Assembly: GCF_022179345.1 (NCBI RefSeq)
Contig: NZ_BPQR01000084.1
Span: forward strand, 1-64,000
Reading direction: 5' to 3'
DNA length: 64,000 nucleotides
DNA from: Methylobacterium jeotgali
GTDB taxonomy: Bacteria; Pseudomonadota; Alphaproteobacteria; Rhizobiales; Beijerinckiaceae
The notes beneath the pieces were generated by a model. It searched no databases. It saw nothing but the letters and a program-made list of their open reading frames with translations, and was not told the DNA's origin. Made by a program: the position numbers and the translations under genes. Shown piece after piece: positions 16,312-25,200 of this stretch. The stretch's first letter is position 1. Each line of letters opens with the position of its first letter.

Positions 16312-16581
16312 ATGCCCGACGCACCCCAGACCCTCGGCGATCTCATCAAGGCGAAGGTGCTGAGCATTGAGCAGCTTCACGCCGCGGCCGACGCCTACAT
16401 GGTCGATCCGACGACGACGCTGTTCGTGTTCGAGGGCGCGGGCTACGCCGTGAACCCGGCGGAATCAGTGCGGGCGCACCGGCAGGCGTCGGACGTGCTC
16501 AGGGACCCTAACGCCTCGCGCGGCTTCAAGCGGACCATGGTGCTGACGGCGTTGGTTTTGGGGCCGGTAGAGAAGCGCTGA
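16312..16581 (+). CDS. Hypothetical protein
   Basis: 89 residues, start ATG 16312, compact and mostly helical with one beta-rich patch (TTTLFVFEGAGYAVNP). No family recognised. It lies 48 bases after the antitoxin and just before an AT-rich gene; its own composition is still GC-rich. Confidence 0.5.
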   Translation: MPDAPQTLGDLIKAKVLSIEQLHAAADAYMVDPTTTLFVFEGAGYAVNPAESVRAHRQASDVLRDPNASRGFKRTMVLTALVLGPVEKR

Positions 16582-16591
16582 GCGTTGCCAA

Positions 16592-17239
16592 ATGAAGATT
16601 ACGAACTTAATCGACTTGGCCATTTCCAAATCCATGGCAGAGTTTTCCAACAGAGGGAAGGAATGGCTTATTTTATCGTTCCGATTGGGCGGCCTACTTC
16701 CAAAGTCCTTGCTGGTAGCTAATCTTCAGCGTGTATCGCAATTCGACATGCTTATTTGCGCCATGGAAAGGGAGCTTATAGAAGATATCAATTCTGGTAA
16801 TTCAGGTTCAGTATCATCATTGTCTATGCTTTCGGCTTTATGGATTGCTGACTTATATGAAGTTATGCGTGTTATGCATACTAACGAAAGAAATCATATA
16901 TTGGAACATACCGTCCGCACTGATAGACTTTATCGAAAGATAGAGAATTTGAGAATTGCATTGTGCAAGCACGAAATAGCAAAAGATGCTAAAATTAAGG
17001 GTTCTATTGCATTCAAAGCTTTCGGCGATAGGGATGCAGACCAAACATACATATATGACAAGTCTGATGGTCTTCGTTCACACATTATGCCATGCGGTAT
17101 TTCGCTTAGAGGCTCGCTCTGCTGGCAAGCTGTTGATGGCAGAACATCGGAAAGCGAATGGTTGGAGCGTCGCTATCTGGCTGATGAATTCCTTTTAGCA
17201 TATCAAGCTTCTCAGATGCCCGCTTCCGCAGAGCCGTAG
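16592..17239 (+). CDS. AT-rich orphan gene of unknown function (recent import)
   Basis: 215 residues. Base composition is conspicuously AT-rich, with many A/T-ending codons and Asn, Ile, Lys and Ser, unlike the GC-rich genes around it. The predicted protein is helical and soluble, with DLYEVMRVMHTNERNHILEHTVRTDRLYRKIENLRIALCKHEIA in the middle and HIMPCGISLRGSLCW later. No family recognised. Its placement between a toxin-antitoxin pair and the end of the prophage late operon is where phage or island accessory (often defence) genes collect, but nothing in the sequence proves a role. Confidence 0.6.
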   Translation: MKITNLIDLAISKSMAEFSNRGKEWLILSFRLGGLLPKSLLVANLQRVSQFDMLICAMERELIEDINSGNSGSVSSLSMLSALWIADLYEVMRVMHTNERNHILEHTVRTDRLYRKIENLRIALCKHEIAKDAKIKGSIAFKAFGDRDADQTYIYDKSDGLRSHIMPCGISLRGSLCWQAVDGRTSESEWLERRYLADEFLLAYQASQMPASAEP

Positions 17240-17265
17240 CTTCGAGCCTCGGTCTGCATCAAAGC

Positions 17266-17300
17266 AAAAAGCCCGCCGCGGCGAACCGGGCGGGCTGAGT
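17266..17300 (-). terminator. Rho-independent terminator of the prophage late operon
   Basis: Arms AGCCCGCC (17270-17277) and GGCGGGCT (17289-17296) with AAAAA at 17266-17270 on the plus strand give an 8-bp GC stem plus T-run for leftward transcription. It follows the last leftward gene by about 90 bases. The 35 bases are identical, inverted, to 4293-4327. Confidence 0.8.
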
Positions 17301-17391
17301 CACTCAGGAAGAACCCTTGGGAAGGTTCGGCGCGGAACTTAGACTAAAGTAGGAGATCGCCAAGGCCTGGCATACCAGATGGTGAAGACGG

Positions 17392-17493
17392 CTAAGGCGG
17401 CCCCCGATCCAGCCATCCCTGCCAGCGGGCGCCGAAGTAGCCGATGAGGATGCCGATCCCGACCCCGGCGCAGAGGGCAACGTCCCAGCTCAC
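17392..17493 (-). CDS. 33-residue membrane protein, last gene of the late operon
   Basis: GTG 17493 overlaps the preceding TGA (GTGA), and the frame ends with TAG at 17392. The first 20 residues (VSWDVALCAGVGIGILIGYF) are a glycine-rich membrane segment, then GARWQGWLDRGPP. A broken copy exists at 4170-4251, showing the sequence has spread with prophage ends. Position beside holin and endolysin suggests a lysis accessory role, unproven. Confidence 0.6.
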   Translation of the reverse strand: MSWDVALCAGVGIGILIGYFGARWQGWLDRGPP

Positions 17494-18050
17494 GGCGCCC
17501 TCGCCACGATCTCGAAGTTCAGCGGGGGCAGCATCACGACGATGGACCAGCCGAGCGCCCGCTGGAGCGGGTTGCAGTCGTAGGCCAGCACGCCATTGAG
17601 GCGGCCGCGGCCCGGCATGGCGTCGAGCGGGATGAACGGCCCCGTGATTTCGGTTTCATTGCCGACCTCGCCGTAGGCGTCGAAGCGCTCGGGCTCGAAG
17701 TCGAGGCGGCGGCCGGCTCCGTCGATGATCCACCAGCGCCGGGTCAGCTCGCACTGGCGCGTGCGGACGCGGTTGCCCTTCACGAGCAGGCGCTCGCCGA
17801 CGCGGACCTGTCCGTTCGGGTTCACGACCTCCCGGCTGATCTGCCGGACGGGTGGCTCACGGTCGACGGCCATGGAGAAGATCCACGCGAAGCCGAGCAG
17901 CATCAGGCTCCAGTAGAGGACGCTGGCGACGCGCTCGCTCATCGGCTTGCGGCGGGACGGCCCATGCGCGAGTTCGATGGCGCGGGCGAACATCAGGCTG
18001 CTGGCTTCGATCTCGGGATCGGGCACCTCGGGACGATGCAGGATGCTCAT
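17490..18050 (-). CDS. Membrane-anchored hypothetical phage protein
   Basis: 186 residues from ATG 18050, overlapping the previous stop (ATGA). Cytoplasmic N-terminal region, one membrane segment around 48-66 (VLYWSLMLLGFAWIFSMAV), then a mainly beta extracytoplasmic domain with a Cys (RTRQCELTRRWWIIDG) and a second Cys (LAYDCNP), and a hydrophobic C-terminal stretch. No family recognised. In a lysis cassette this could be a spanin-like or exclusion protein, but no motif supports either. Confidence 0.6.
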   Translation of the reverse strand: MSILHRPEVPDPEIEASSLMFARAIELAHGPSRRKPMSERVASVLYWSLMLLGFAWIFSMAVDREPPVRQISREVVNPNGQVRVGERLLVKGNRVRTRQCELTRRWWIIDGAGRRLDFEPERFDAYGEVGNETEITGPFIPLDAMPGRGRLNGVLAYDCNPLQRALGWSIVVMLPPLNFEIVARAP

Positions 18051-18382
18051 GGATGCGGAATGCCGCCCTTGATGATGATCGTGCCGAGGATCGCGGTCAG
18101 GATGACCCCGCCGATGATCTGCACGACCCACTTGTTCCAGTTGCGGAGGCCCTGGACCTCTTCCTCAAGAGCCTTCAGCTCCGCCTTGGTGGCGAAGCTG
18201 CTCTTCAGCTCCCGCAGCTCGCCTCGAAGCTCCGTCACCATGCGGCCGACCTCTTCGACCTTTTGGTTCGTGACCGCCTGCGCGATCTGAAGGGCGACCA
18301 GGGACGTCGGATCGCCGGCACTATCGGGCATGGTCACCTCGGGTCCGTCGTCCGGCCCGCCTCTCTGATGGGTGTCGAGCAT
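18047..18382 (-). CDS. Coiled-coil protein with C-terminal membrane segment (holin-like accessory)
   Basis: 111 residues from ATG 18382; a second ATG at 18331 is an equally good start. A long coiled coil (KVEEVGRMVTELRGELRELKSSF, then KAELKALEEEVQGL) leads into one membrane segment (VVQIIGGVILTAILGTIIIKGG) at the C-terminus. Similar small proteins accompany holins in phage lysis modules. The stop overlaps the next start. Confidence 0.6.
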   Translation of the reverse strand: MLDTHQRGGPDDGPEVTMPDSAGDPTSLVALQIAQAVTNQKVEEVGRMVTELRGELRELKSSFATKAELKALEEEVQGLRNWNKWVVQIIGGVILTAILGTIIIKGGIPHP

Positions 18383-18420
18383 GGTCGGGCCCTCGCGCGG
18401 CTGGCCTCACGAGAGGGGAG

Positions 18421-18966
18421 TCAGCGCTGCGGCGCCCCGGGGATCGCGCCCGGTACACCCGTGGTCCGCTCGTAGGTGCGCTGGAAGCCAAGGCCGAGGA
18501 GACCGGCCAGGATCGGCCAGAGGTCGTTCATGGCGAGCGTCGGCGGCGCCGGAAACGCCACGTCGAGCGCGACGCCCACGATGGCGCCGGCCCAGGTGAC
18601 GACGGGGGCGACCACGTACTGGTAGGCGAGCCCGGCCACGCAGACCCACGCCGCGGCTGGCCGCCAGCGCGACGAGAAGCGGTCGTTGCCCTGGGCCTCG
18701 GCGAGGTTGATGGCGGCCTGCTGCTCGTTCTGGGCCTGCACGGCGGCGGTGAGCGCCGTCTCCCGCGCCGTCAGCGCCTGCTCGATCTCGCGCTGTGCCT
18801 CGGCCTTCTGCGTCGGGTCCGGGATGGTGCGGTCGACGATGACCTTGGCGATCTCCGCCACGCTCGGGATCGCCGCGCCGATGCCGGCACCGATCGCGGG
18901 GCCCGCGCCACCGGTCACGATGCCGCCGATGATGGAGCCGATCGCTCCGCCGATGCCACCGGCCAT
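18421..18966 (-). CDS. Holin of the 3-TM type
   Basis: 181 residues. A glycine-rich N-terminus (GGIGGAIGSIIGGIVTGGAG, GAGIGAAIPSV), a helical Gln/Ala-rich central linker, then two membrane segments (WVCVAGLAYQYVVAPVVTWAGAIV and NDLWPILAGLLGLGF) fit the 3-TM holin family first noted with gene-transfer agents. The DRFSSRWRPAAAW stretch before the first C-terminal segment is typical. It lies two bases downstream of the endolysin gene and should release endolysin through the inner membrane. Confidence 0.75.
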   Translation of the reverse strand: MAGGIGGAIGSIIGGIVTGGAGPAIGAGIGAAIPSVAEIAKVIVDRTIPDPTQKAEAQREIEQALTARETALTAAVQAQNEQQAAINLAEAQGNDRFSSRWRPAAAWVCVAGLAYQYVVAPVVTWAGAIVGVALDVAFPAPPTLAMNDLWPILAGLLGLGFQRTYERTTGVPGAIPGAPQR

Positions 18967-18968
18967 GG

Positions 18969-19805
18969 TCAGTTCTCCTTCTTCGGGGGATAGGCGCCGC
19001 GAAGCCGCGCCAGCATCGAGGCCCAGAAACCGGGCTTGCTCGGCTCGGCGGCCGGTGGCGAGACGGGCTTTGGCGACGCCGGAGCCGCCACGGCGCCGGG
19101 GTTCCGGTATGGGGGCGGCGCGAGCGGCTTCGCCTCGACCGGCGGCGTCGGCACGCTGGCGGCGACCCCGCCCGGCCGATGCCCCGCCGCCTTCAGCGCA
19201 CCTTGGAAGTCGCGAAAGTAGCTCGCGATGGCCGCGGCCTTGTCCTGGCGGTTGATGATCCACCGCGCGCCGGTCGGGTCGCTGAGGCCGGCCCGGAAGT
19301 AGTCTCCGAGCTTCTTGCCGGTGAACCAGCCCTCTTGCATCCCGAGGTACATCACGGCCGCCGCCACGTCGGGCGCCATCGCCATGTCGGGATTGATCTC
19401 GAGATCCTGGCCCCGGACGAGGTAGCCCCGGTTCAGAAGCTCCCCCGTGGCTCGGCGGTAGTTCGATCGGCCCGTGAGCTGGACGTAGCCTCGGCCGCAG
19501 AACAGCACGCCGTCGCCCGGCGTCAGGTTGCCGAGCTCGCGCGCCTTGGCCGGCCGTTCGCCGGTGATGTCGTACATGCGCTGGTAGTAGGCCGCGCCGC
19601 CGTACTCCTTGACCGGCAGCATCGTACGGGCGGTTTCGTGGAAGGCCGTCGCAAGGCAGTAGGCGAAGGCATCCGTGCCGAGATCGACCGGACAGGTGTC
19701 GAGCAGCGCCACCATCCCATTGACCTGGGACTGCGTGAGGCTTCCAGCGAAGGGCTTCGCGCGCACGGCAGCGAAGAACGCCTGCCTGTCGAGGGCAGCG
19801 GCCAT
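18969..19805 (-). CDS. Endolysin, GH19 (chitinase/lysozyme-like) glycoside hydrolase
   Basis: 278 residues. A GH19 catalytic core occupies about residues 8-205, with catalytic-type Glu57 in ATAFHETARTM, then GGAAYYQRMYDITGERPAK, GDGVLFCGRGYVQLTGRSNY and INPDMAMAPDVAAAVMYLGM. A Pro/Ala-rich linker and a short basic tail follow. There is no signal peptide, so export depends on the holin encoded next. It cleaves cell-wall peptidoglycan at lysis. Confidence 0.88.
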   Translation of the reverse strand: MAAALDRQAFFAAVRAKPFAGSLTQSQVNGMVALLDTCPVDLGTDAFAYCLATAFHETARTMLPVKEYGGAAYYQRMYDITGERPAKARELGNLTPGDGVLFCGRGYVQLTGRSNYRRATGELLNRGYLVRGQDLEINPDMAMAPDVAAAVMYLGMQEGWFTGKKLGDYFRAGLSDPTGARWIINRQDKAAAIASYFRDFQGALKAAGHRPGGVAASVPTPPVEAKPLAPPPYRNPGAVAAPASPKPVSPPAAEPSKPGFWASMLARLRGAYPPKKEN

Positions 19806-19840
19806 GGGATCACCTTGGGTCTGAGGAACTGAGGTCGGCG

Positions 19841-20191
19841 CTACCGATGCGCCACGACGGTGAAGGCGACGGCCTGTGCGAGGCTCAGCGCGAGGATGGC
19901 GTAGAGGGTCAGCTTCACCGAGTTGGCGGCCACGACGCGGGCTTGGCCGATGACGAGGCCGGCCGGGAGATCGGCGCCCGTCGCGTAGACGTCGATCGGC
20001 TCACCGACCGCGAGCGCGTCGCCCGTGATGGCCGGGACGACGGTGAAGGTGATGCTCGTCGTTCCGAGCAGCGCGATCGCCGGGACGGTGGCGGTCGCCG
20101 TAAACCGCGCGCTGATGTTGAGGGTGTCGGCGGCCTGGAGTTGCTGCGGCAGGCCGTCGGAGCCGACGACGAGCGGCTTGCGGATGGCCAC
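19841..20191 (-). CDS. Small virion-associated hypothetical protein with DGLPQQLQ N-terminus (copy 1)
   Basis: 116 residues starting MAIRKPLVVGSDGLPQQLQ, almost the same opening as the next gene (20204-20689), then a beta-rich Thr/Val/Ala body. The shared 20-residue opening may be an assembly or docking tag. No named family recognised. It belongs to the tail-fibre end of the late operon. Confidence 0.55.
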   Translation of the reverse strand: MAIRKPLVVGSDGLPQQLQAADTLNISARFTATATVPAIALLGTTSITFTVVPAITGDALAVGEPIDVYATGADLPAGLVIGQARVVAANSVKLTLYAILALSLAQAVAFTVVAHR

Positions 20192-20203
20192 GGCCCGTCA
20201 CCG

Positions 20204-20689
20204 TCAGAGCAGGATCGGAAGCTCGATGTCGACCTCGAGTTCGGTCGACGAGAGCGCCGAGCCGACGCAGACGTTGACCTGCCCGGCCGTGGTCGGTGCG
20301 GTCGCCGTGAGCTTGCCGGGGTTGGCCGCGTCGAGGAAGTAGTAGGTCCCGAACGCAAGGCCGCCGGTCGTACCGGCCACCGTATCCCACTGCGCCGTCG
20401 TCCCGGTCAGGATGCCACCCTGCGCGACGCTGCCCGTGGCGCCCGCCGCGACGTTGGCGTCGTAGACGAGCCCGATGATCTTCGCGGTCGCCTTGGCGTT
20501 CGCCTGCCCGCGCTTCACGCCGGTGCCGGTCGAGGCGTAAACGGGCGTGCCGAACGGGATCGCGACGCTCTCGCCGTTGATGGCCGGCCGCAGCGAGGGT
20601 GCGTTCGTCGGCACCGAGATCGCGTCGCCGGATTGAAGCTGCTGGGGCAGGCCATCGTCGCCGAGCACCAGGGGTTTGCGCTGGACCAT
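20204..20689 (-). CDS. Structural-type hypothetical protein with DGLPQQLQ N-terminus (copy 2)
   Basis: 161 residues from ATG 20689, with a GAAGGAGA-like binding site. The opening (MVQRKPLVLGDDGLPQQLQ) parallels the next gene downstream. The body is beta-rich and Gly/Ala/Thr-rich (FGTPVYASTGTG, GSVAQGGILTG, FGTYYFLDAANPGKLTA), the style of capsid-decoration or fibre-head domains. Role on the virion unproven. Confidence 0.6.
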   Translation of the reverse strand: MVQRKPLVLGDDGLPQQLQSGDAISVPTNAPSLRPAINGESVAIPFGTPVYASTGTGVKRGQANAKATAKIIGLVYDANVAAGATGSVAQGGILTGTTAQWDTVAGTTGGLAFGTYYFLDAANPGKLTATAPTTAGQVNVCVGSALSSTELEVDIELPILL

Positions 20690-20700
20690 CGTCGTCTCCT

Positions 20701-21327
20701 TCAGAGCAGGACAGGATCGGTGGGATCGACCACGAGTGTGGTCGGCGAAGCGGCGAGCCCGATGCACGTCAGGGCGGCGGCGGTGCGGTCGGGATCGGCC
20801 GTAAGGCCGCCGGCAGGGCCGAGGAAGTACGGCAGGCCGGGCGCGAGCGTCGGCGCGCCGAGGACCACGGACCAATCGTCCAGCGTGACGGCGCCACGGG
20901 CCGGACGCAGCGTGAAGCCCTCTGCGGTGTCGGCTTCGGCAAGACCCACGACGAGAGCGAGCGGGTAGATGTCGGCGCGGGCCGGGAGTAGCCGGCCGGT
21001 CGCGCGGGACACCACCACCGGCTGTCCCCGCAGGATGTCGGCCTCGCACACCGTCGCGATTCCGAAGATCTCGCCGATGGCCGGCTTTCGTGCGAACACG
21101 CCGTTCAGGTAGGCGAGCGCCGCGTCCGTACTGGTGAACCGGTCGCCCGCCGCGTCTGTCAGGTCGTCGAAGGCGAAGGGCCCGAACTCGTTGGTCGTGC
21201 GCACCTTCAGCCGGACCGAGATGCCGGCGTCCGTCACCACCGCCATGAGGGTGCGCGGCGCGTAGGTCTGGAGCGCGCCCTCGATCACGATGCGGTCGTC
21301 GGCGTCGCTGTACCAGATCGCTGTCAC
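20701..21327 (-). CDS. Beta-rich structural hypothetical protein
   Basis: 208 residues from GTG 21327, overlapping the upstream stop (GTGA). Beta-rich with repeated TLRPARGAVTLDDW, YFLGPAGGLTADPD and VVVSRATGRLLPA elements resembling the body of the gene at 20204-20689, so the two probably share a fold. Not recognised by name. Located between the fibre genes and the lysis cassette. Confidence 0.55.
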   Translation of the reverse strand: MTAIWYSDADDRIVIEGALQTYAPRTLMAVVTDAGISVRLKVRTTNEFGPFAFDDLTDAAGDRFTSTDAALAYLNGVFARKPAIGEIFGIATVCEADILRGQPVVVSRATGRLLPARADIYPLALVVGLAEADTAEGFTLRPARGAVTLDDWSVVLGAPTLAPGLPYFLGPAGGLTADPDRTAAALTCIGLAASPTTLVVDPTDPVLL

Positions 21328-21866
21328 GGCCCCGGCCCCATGCTGAGCGGCAGGTAGACCACCGCCTCGGACTGGATCACGAAAGGCACCGTCCCGGTCA
21401 GGTAGATCGCGCAGCCGTTCGCGAGGAACCCGTTGAGGGTCTGGATGCCCATGCGGAAGCTTACCCGCTCGGCCACGCCCGAGCCTCGCAGCGTGTAGTC
21501 GGCGGTCTGCACCGGGGTGCCGGTTCCGACGTCGAGGTCGGCGACGATGCTCCCACCCCCGTAGGCCGGGATCACGAGCAGGTTGACGATGATGTCCTGC
21601 CAGTCGCCGTAGCCGCCGGGGCGGGCGACGAGGCGGTTTCCGATCCACGCGACCGCCGTGAAGGGTGGCCGCAGGAAGTTCTGCGTCTGCGCCGGGTCGG
21701 GGACGAAGCGGAGTTGCTGCCGCACGCCGGCGGCGAAGGCATCCTCCGGGTCGACGCGCATGTCGGCGATCCGCAACTGGCCGAACCCCCTGGCCGTCGC
21801 GTCCTTGCCGGGCGCGCCGGGAGGGCCCTGCGGCGGCAGTGTGAGCGGAGTCAGGACGGTGCGCAT
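21324..21866 (-). CDS. Hypothetical tail-fibre-associated protein with short collagen-like start
   Basis: 180 residues. A Pro/Gly stretch near the N-terminus (LPPQGPPGAPGKDA) recalls a collagen stub, followed by a beta-rich domain (WIGNRLVARPGGYGDWQDIIVN, then ADYTLRGSGVAERVSF). No family recognised. It overlaps the next gene by four bases. Confidence 0.55.
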   Translation of the reverse strand: MRTVLTPLTLPPQGPPGAPGKDATARGFGQLRIADMRVDPEDAFAAGVRQQLRFVPDPAQTQNFLRPPFTAVAWIGNRLVARPGGYGDWQDIIVNLLVIPAYGGGSIVADLDVGTGTPVQTADYTLRGSGVAERVSFRMGIQTLNGFLANGCAIYLTGTVPFVIQSEAVVYLPLSMGPGP

Positions 21867-21892
21867 GGAGCGAGCCGGTCAGGCGAACGGGC

Positions 21893-22258
21893 CTAAACGC
21901 CCTGGACGGCGCCGAGATGGGAAAGCTCGTCCTGGAGGGCCGAGACCAGCGCGAGGGCGGCGAGGCGGCCCGTCTCGGCAGCTTCGGCCGCCTTCAGGGC
22001 CTCACCGATCTGCCCTTCCAGTGCGGCTTTCTCGGCGGTCAGGCGGTCGATCTCGGCGACGAGCCGCGCGTTCTCCTCGCCGATGGCGGCGGCTACCGCC
22101 GGCAGGTCGGACGGTTCGGCCGGGAGCACGCGGGCGAACTCCTCAACGCCGTCCTCGCCGATCTGCCGCTTGATCCGGCGGATGTGGGCAGCGGCGTTCC
22201 CGTCCTCGTCGAAGCGGACGAGGGCTTCGTAGAGGTGGATCTTCACGGTCTCGGCCAT
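21893..22258 (-). CDS. Coiled-coil hypothetical protein (possible fibre chaperone)
   Basis: 121 residues. The N-terminal 50 residues form a small domain (VKIHLYEALVRFDEDGNAA) and the rest is a strong coiled coil (EENARLVAEIDRLTAEKAALEGQIGEALKAAEAAE). It lies eight bases after the large spike gene, where phages often put fibre-assembly chaperones. No family match is visible. Confidence 0.55.
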   Translation of the reverse strand: MAETVKIHLYEALVRFDEDGNAAAHIRRIKRQIGEDGVEEFARVLPAEPSDLPAVAAAIGEENARLVAEIDRLTAEKAALEGQIGEALKAAEAAETGRLAALALVSALQDELSHLGAVQGV

Positions 22259-22266
22259 GGCGGTCC

Positions 22267-25200
22267 CTAGATTGCCGCGTCGGTGGCGGAGAGCCGCCAG
22301 ACATTCGAGTTGTCGACGTAGGCGGCCTTATTGTTCGCGGGCGCCGCGTCGGAGCACCACCCTCGGCCGCCGGGGCCGATGAGCGACCCGGCCGGCTTCG
22401 TGGCGATGGTGAAATTGAAGTCCTTGAACGGGGTCAGCCCCGAGACGGGGCCGCCCTGATAGCCGCCGAGGCGCAGGCCGGCGTTGGCGAGTGAACCGCT
22501 CTGCGCCTGGATCGAGGGGCCGGAAGTCCCCGTCGCACCGGTGATCGCGACGAAGGCGACGGCCCCGGTCGTGTTGTTGACGATGGCTTGCCGCGTCCCG
22601 CCGGTCCGAAGGTCGATCGCGCCGCCAGCCGTGTCGATCTGGAGGCCCGTGTTCGTCTCACCGACCTGCTTGATGAGCGCCCGCACGCCTGTGAGGCCCG
22701 CCGTCATCTCAATCGCGTTCACGGCGGCGCCGAGCGCCTTCAGCGTAACGCCGCCGAACTTGGAACCCGTGCCGTTGATCGTGTTGACCTCGAGGCCCGT
22801 CGCGGTCGGGATGCGGAACTCGATCCGGTCCTCGTAGATGCGCTGCTCGATGAGCTGCGCGACCCAGCCGATCATCGGCAGCGACTTCGCCGGCGAGGCG
22901 ACCGAGGTGTAGCCAGTGCCCGGCCGGGTCGTGTTGCCGTCGACGTTGCCGGAGCGGTCGGTCCACCCGGTCGGCGAGCCGCAGATCGGCACGTCGTCGT
23001 AGGTGTCCGAGGTGCGGCCGCGGGCGCTGCCTCGGTCGAAGTTCACCTGGGCACTGCGGAGATCCGGGTTTGCCCGGTGCAGGATCCAGATCTGGTTCTT
23101 GAGGCGGGTCTTGTTGAAGCTGATGTTGAAGCCGCTCTTGATGAGCAGGCCGTTGATGTTGCCGGCGTGCCAGAAGTGGTCGTTCACGCGCGCGGAGGTG
23201 GTCTCCATCGCCTCGATGATCACGTCCCAGCCGGCGATCGTGACGGAGGCACCGGCCGGCAGCGTCGGGAAGCCGGCGAAGGGCGTGGTGAGGGTGATCG
23301 TGGTGTCGTCGGCCGACGAGATCGTGACACCCTTGTCGAAGGCGCCGGCGGTGTTCGCGATCTGCGCGCCGGGCGCCCCAGCGTTAAGGAGCGGCAGCAC
23401 CCACGCCTGACCGGATGCCGCGCCGCTGTAGGGCATTTCGACCAAGACCACCGTCGGGCTCTCGACGTAGCGGACCGGGTACGAGCCCCAATAGGTCCCG
23501 TACATGACGCCGGTGTCGAGCCAGACGTCGTCGTTCCAGACGAGGCCGTGCGGCGAGGCGTGGACGAGAGCGATGTAGTTCGTCGCCGGGCAGGACAGAC
23601 CGCCGCTCGTCGTGGTGGTGATCGACCGGCCATTGGCGGCGGCGCCATCCGCGAGGGGCGCGTCGATCGAGACGGACGATCCGACCGCCTTGGCGGTGTA
23701 GCCGTGCGTTCCGGTGCCCGCGTTGATGTTCGCCGCGATCAGGACGGCGGTCGCGCCGCGATCGGTCGTGAAGGGGATCGAGGCCGTGAGAAGCTGCACG
23801 CTGCCGGCGACGGTGACGGCGTCGACTTGGCCGACGATCTCGGGACCGACGCTGATCCGTGCGCGGGCGCGCGAGCCGATATAGGTGCCCGCGCCGAGGA
23901 AGATGGAGCCGCGGTTCTCGACCGTGCAGGCGATCTTGGTGGCGAGCGCCAGCTTCACGAAGCCGTTGCCGTCGTCCGAAACGCCGAGGATCGGCAGGCT
24001 GCGCTTGGCGGCGTTGGTGAGCGTGCCCTGAAGGAAGTAGCTCTCGACGCAGGGGCCGCGCGTGTCTCCGCGCAGGCGCAGGTTGCACTTGGCGCCGATG
24101 CTGCGGAAGTTGGCGAACTTGGCCTCGCCGAGGGCGTAGAAATCGTAGGCGACCTCGTAGCAGCTCAAGGCCTCGATATTGGTCGCCTGGATGCCTAGCG
24201 TCGCGTTGATCCGGATCGCGTAGTTGCACTTCTCGAAGATGATGTTGACGAGGTTGTCGGCCGCGCCTGTGCCATCGAACTGCATGGCGACGTCGAGGTC
24301 GCGGAAATGCAGGCTATCGGCGAGGGAAAAGCGCCGGCCGTCTCCCTGGTAGACGAGACCCATCCTGCCGATAACGACGGCGCCGGTGCTGGAGAACAGC
24401 GAGAAGCCGGACCAGCGGGTGCGGAAGTCCTTCGCGATGAAGGTGACGCCGTCGAGCCGACTCGTGAAGGTGCCATCGCCGAGCGCGCCCATGCCGGTGC
24501 CGGTCGTCGGGACCGTGGTCGGCGTCGTGAGACGGTAGCTGCCTGCGGGGAGGCGCAGCGGCTTGCCCGTGATGGTCGGGAACTGGTTGCCGAGGACAGT
24601 CGCGCCCGCCGTCTGCCACGCGAGCAGGTCGGCGCCGAGGGGTGTGTCCTGCGCGGTGCCGTCGCCGGGCGCGGTACCAATGCCGAGACGCGCCTTTGGC
24701 GTCGCACCGACGATCCGGCTATCATCGCCCGCCGCAAGCGTGCCGGCGGCCATGCCAGTGTTCTTCGTGGCCGCGTCGCCGAGAGAGGAGGTATCGGGCT
24801 TCTTCGCATCCAGCTTCGCGAGGGTATTCGCGCTGGTGCCGGCGCCTCCCACTACGTCGCTGACCGCACCCGAGCGGGCCGCAGCGGCCTTGTTCGCAGC
24901 ATCTGTCGCAGCCGCCGATATCGCATCCGACTTGGCCGCGTTCGCCTTCGACGTGGCATCGGTCGCCGCTGCGGCGGCCACGGCCTGATCCGCCTGCGCC
25001 GCCGCCTGTGCCACAGCCGCATCGCCGCCGGTGAGCGCGTCGGACAGTCCCTTGAGCGTCTGCCGGCCTGTGGGGGCCCCGCCAATGAGGTCCGCCACCT
25101 GCTCGTCCGTGTAGGAGCGGTCGACCGGACCCTGAGGCCCGACCACCATCGGCTCGGTCGCGATCCGGCCTTCGTAGGGCTGAGCAGGAATGAGCACTGG

